DNA of 8,018 nucleotides, taken from NCBI GenBank assembly GCA_012520135.1, contig JAAYOX010000337.1, forward strand, positions 1 to 8,018. The letters run 5' to 3'. How positions within the stretch are numbered: position 1 is the stretch's first letter; each line of letters begins with the position of its first letter. The position numbers and the translations under genes are program-made. The DNA comes from Clostridia bacterium. GTDB taxonomy: Bacteria > Bacillota > DULZ01. This document shows positions 6,807 through 8,018 of this stretch, piece after piece. The notes under the pieces were generated by a model, which was given only the letters and a program-made list of their open reading frames with translations, did no database searches and had not been told where the DNA came from.

Positions 6807-7269
6807 TAAGGGTTGCTTTTACCCTGTCGGGGTTAAGGATAATTTCTAAAGCGTTTTTGATGGATGTGGCCACGATATCTGTATGTAGCAACAGTTTACT
6901 GCAACACCCTTCTTGCTCAATAACTCCGATGGACAGGGCGGCAGTTTTACACATTTCGATATCGTTATAACCGTTGCCAATACACATTGTGTTTTCAGCG
7001 CCCAACTTAAGCACGACTTCTTTTTTGGCTTGGCTGGCTGCTCCCTGGGGAAAGCTCATTGTTTCGATACCCAGGGAAGAGCATTCTTGTGCTACCGTTC
7101 CATAGGTATCGGCAGTTAGGATGTATATGTTTACTTTTAATTTTAATTGCTGGATCAGCTCTTTGACGCCCGCTAAGAGCTTACCGTCAACGGCAATCGT
7201 TCCGTTATAATCGAAAACGATGTTTTTAATCCTGATGGTACCTCGACCCGGAATTTCGTAAAGAAGCAT
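6799..7269 (-). CDS. HAD-superfamily protein of the 'soluble P-type ATPase' type
   Basis: Small cytoplasmic HAD-fold protein, 156 residues from ATG 7269; biological role unknown. Seen: N-terminal YEIPGRGTIRIKNIVFDYNGTIA, here split as EIPGRGTIRI then VFDYNGT (Asp20 nucleophile, motif I), ILTADTYGT (Thr52, motif II), Lys82/Lys83 (motif III) and IGNGYND (97-103, motif IV with Asp103). This layout and the closing ILNPDRVKATLRN recall the COG4087-type proteins of archaea and some Firmicutes. The usual acid/base Asp two residues after the nucleophile is Asn22, so ordinary phosphatase activity is doubtful. No cap domain or membrane helix is present. An in-frame GTG at 7305 would add 12 residues but has no ribosome binding site and lies at the predicted transcription start, so ATG 7269 is preferred. 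Convergent with the regulator; no evident link to uronate metabolism. Confidence 0.82.
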   Translation of the reverse strand: MLLYEIPGRGTIRIKNIVFDYNGTIAVDGKLLAGVKELIQQLKLKVNIYILTADTYGTVAQECSSLGIETMSFPQGAASQAKKEVVLKLGAENTMCIGNGYNDIEMCKTAALSIGVIEQEGCCSKLLLHTDIVATSIKNALEIILNPDRVKATLRN

Positions 7270-7275
7270 TGGAAA

Positions 7276-7288
7276 CCTTGCCCCCCTA
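7276..7288 (-). promoter_or_regulatory. Ribosome binding site that decides the HAD gene start
   Basis: Read on the minus strand, ATAGGGGGGCAAGG-like sequence ends with AAGG (7279-7276) 6 nt before ATG 7269. The upstream GTG at 7305 has no purine-rich element before it. Confidence 0.5.
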
Positions 7289-7307
7289 TTTTCTAATACT
7301 GCCACAT

Positions 7308-7331
7308 ATTGTACAATTATTTGTACCGGTA
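7308..7331. repeat. Two short perfect palindromes and a TTGTAC direct repeat in the HAD/htrA divergent region
   Basis: ATTGTACAAT (7308-7317) and TACCGGTA (7324-7331) are each self-complementary. TTGTAC occurs at 7309-7314 and again at 7321-7326, a 12-bp period, just over one helical turn. The cluster overlaps the candidate HAD promoter and could be a regulator site, though each element is short enough to occur by chance. Confidence 0.35.
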
Positions 7332-7337
7332 TGGCAA
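7308..7337 (-). promoter_or_regulatory. Candidate promoter of the HAD gene
   Basis: On the minus strand, TTGCCA (7337-7332) and TACAAT (7313-7308) are spaced by 18 bp and match consensus at 5 of 6 positions each. The start would be near 7301, leaving a leader of about 30 nt to ATG 7269 and excluding the GTG at 7305. The -10 lies inside the perfect palindrome ATTGTACAAT (7308-7317). Confidence 0.45.
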
Positions 7338-7407
7338 GGAAATGGTAGTCAAGGATTAAACAATGACTAAGTTAATAAAAGTAATTATATTTAAAGGGGG
7401 TAGGTCA

Positions 7408-8018
7408 ATGAGACAAGGGTTCAGAAACAATAGAATATTGTTGATAGCAGTCGTTACTGTTTGTTTATCCGGGCTGGCGGGATGGATAGGAGCTAATTTG
7501 GCCATTTCCGGACAAGCCTCCCATGTTATCCCGGTGGGAATTACCACCGGCAGCGATTATCGAATGATCCCTACTACCGCCGGATCCGGTGATGAGGAAT
7601 GCTTGTCAATTCCGGAGATTGCCCTACTGGCTTCCCCGTCGGTGGTGGAAATTACTACGGAAACCGTAAAAACGGATCTGGTCATGAGACAGTATATTTC
7701 CGAAGGAGCCGGCAGCGGGGTTATTATTACCTCAGACGGGTACATTGTTACCAATAATCATGTAATCGACGGGGCCAGCCGTATTTCGGTTACAGCCGGT
7801 GACGGCCAAAGTTTTGTAGCCGACGTAGTGGGCAGGGACCCTCAGACTGATTTAGCTGTGCTTAAAGTTGAGGCGAAAGGGCTTCGACCTGCTGTTTTCG
7901 GGGATTCCGGCAAGTTGGTAGTGGGGGAATTGGCGGTTGCCATTGGTAACCCTTTGGGTGAATTAGGCGGTACTGTTACGGAAGGCATCATTTCCGCCTT
8001 AAATCGTGATATCTATAT
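7408..8018 (+). CDS. htrA: HtrA/DegP-type membrane-anchored serine protease, 5' part only
   Basis: Envelope quality-control protease; members degrade or refold damaged exported proteins. The reading frame is open from ATG 7408 to the window edge (203 full codons), with AAAGGGGGTAGG directly upstream. Seen: a short basic N terminus (RNNR), one hydrophobic anchor at about residues 9-33, a linker to about 65, then the trypsin-like domain: ASPSVVEI (75-82), GAGSGVIITSDGYIVTNNHV (100-119) with catalytic His118, DPQTDLAVLKV (144-154) with catalytic Asp148, and VAIGNPLG (177-184). The catalytic Ser motif (GNSGGP in the family) and any PDZ domain fall beyond 8018. The single anchor with an extracellular protease domain is the Gram-positive type. 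No convincing promoter was found in 7340-7400. It is divergent from the HAD gene, with no evident tie to the uronate operon. Confidence 0.93.
   Translation, partial: MRQGFRNNRILLIAVVTVCLSGLAGWIGANLAISGQASHVIPVGITTGSDYRMIPTTAGSGDEECLSIPEIALLASPSVVEITTETVKTDLVMRQYISEGAGSGVIITSDGYIVTNNHVIDGASRISVTAGDGQSFVADVVGRDPQTDLAVLKVEAKGLRPAVFGDSGKLVVGELAVAIGNPLGELGGTVTEGIISALNRDIY

Noticed and set aside
6808..6825. Second hairpin, AGGGT / ACCCT around TTGCTTTT
   Set aside because: The stem is only about 5 bp and lies inside the last codons of the HAD gene; it is more likely chance than a second terminator.
7363..7391. ATGACT / TATATT at 17 bp as a promoter for the protease gene
   Set aside because: The start would fall near 7398, inside the ribosome binding site, leaving an implausibly short leader.
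7356..7754. Two minus-strand open frames of about 65 codons antisense to the protease gene
   Set aside because: They overlap a strong HtrA reading frame and show no ribosome binding site or recognisable motif.

Overview
The window reads as a hexuronate (glucuronate-type) catabolic locus from a low-to-mid GC Gram-positive bacterium, most likely a member of the Clostridia/Peptococcaceae grade. The evidence is strong purine-rich ribosome binding sites, frequent TTG and GTG starts, a lipoprotein-anchored binding protein, and protein motifs that resemble Firmicutes/Thermotoga-type enzymes. The exact taxon cannot be fixed from the sequence alone.

Layout. The left edge holds the 5' part of a minus-strand KDPG aldolase gene (eda, cut by the window start at position 1). 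A 149-bp divergent intergenic region (335-483) with a promoter and a long imperfect palindrome separates it from a plus-strand block: uxuB (fructuronate reductase, mannitol dehydrogenase family), dctP-dctQ-dctM (a complete three-component TRAP transporter), uxuA (mannonate dehydratase) and a GntR/FCD-family regulator. Gaps inside the block are 32, 13, 4, 15 and 59 bp, so the first five genes look like one operon. The regulator may also have its own promoter. A perfect 12-bp-stem hairpin follows the regulator and is shared with the convergent gene.

Right part. A minus-strand HAD-superfamily protein of the 'soluble P-type ATPase' type (motif DYNGT) converges on the regulator. Divergent from it, on the plus strand, is the 5' part of a membrane-anchored HtrA/DegP-type serine protease, cut by the right edge. 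These two genes have no evident link to sugar-acid catabolism.

How it fits together (known pathway plus inference). The TRAP system would import a sugar acid using an ion gradient. UxuB reduces D-fructuronate to D-mannonate, UxuA dehydrates D-mannonate to 2-keto-3-deoxygluconate (KDG), a KDG kinase (not in this window) makes KDPG, and Eda splits KDPG to pyruvate and glyceraldehyde-3-phosphate. The FCD regulator probably controls the divergent eda/uxuB promoter region through the palindrome at 404-433. The isomerase UxaC and the kinase KdgK are not seen; they may lie to the left, beyond eda. I see no CRISPR array, mobile element, tRNA or rRNA, and no gene-free stretch longer than 300 bp. The locus is mostly ordinary metabolism. 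The most testable points are the palindrome, the TRAP system in place of an MFS hexuronate importer, and the Asp-to-Asn change in the HAD protein.
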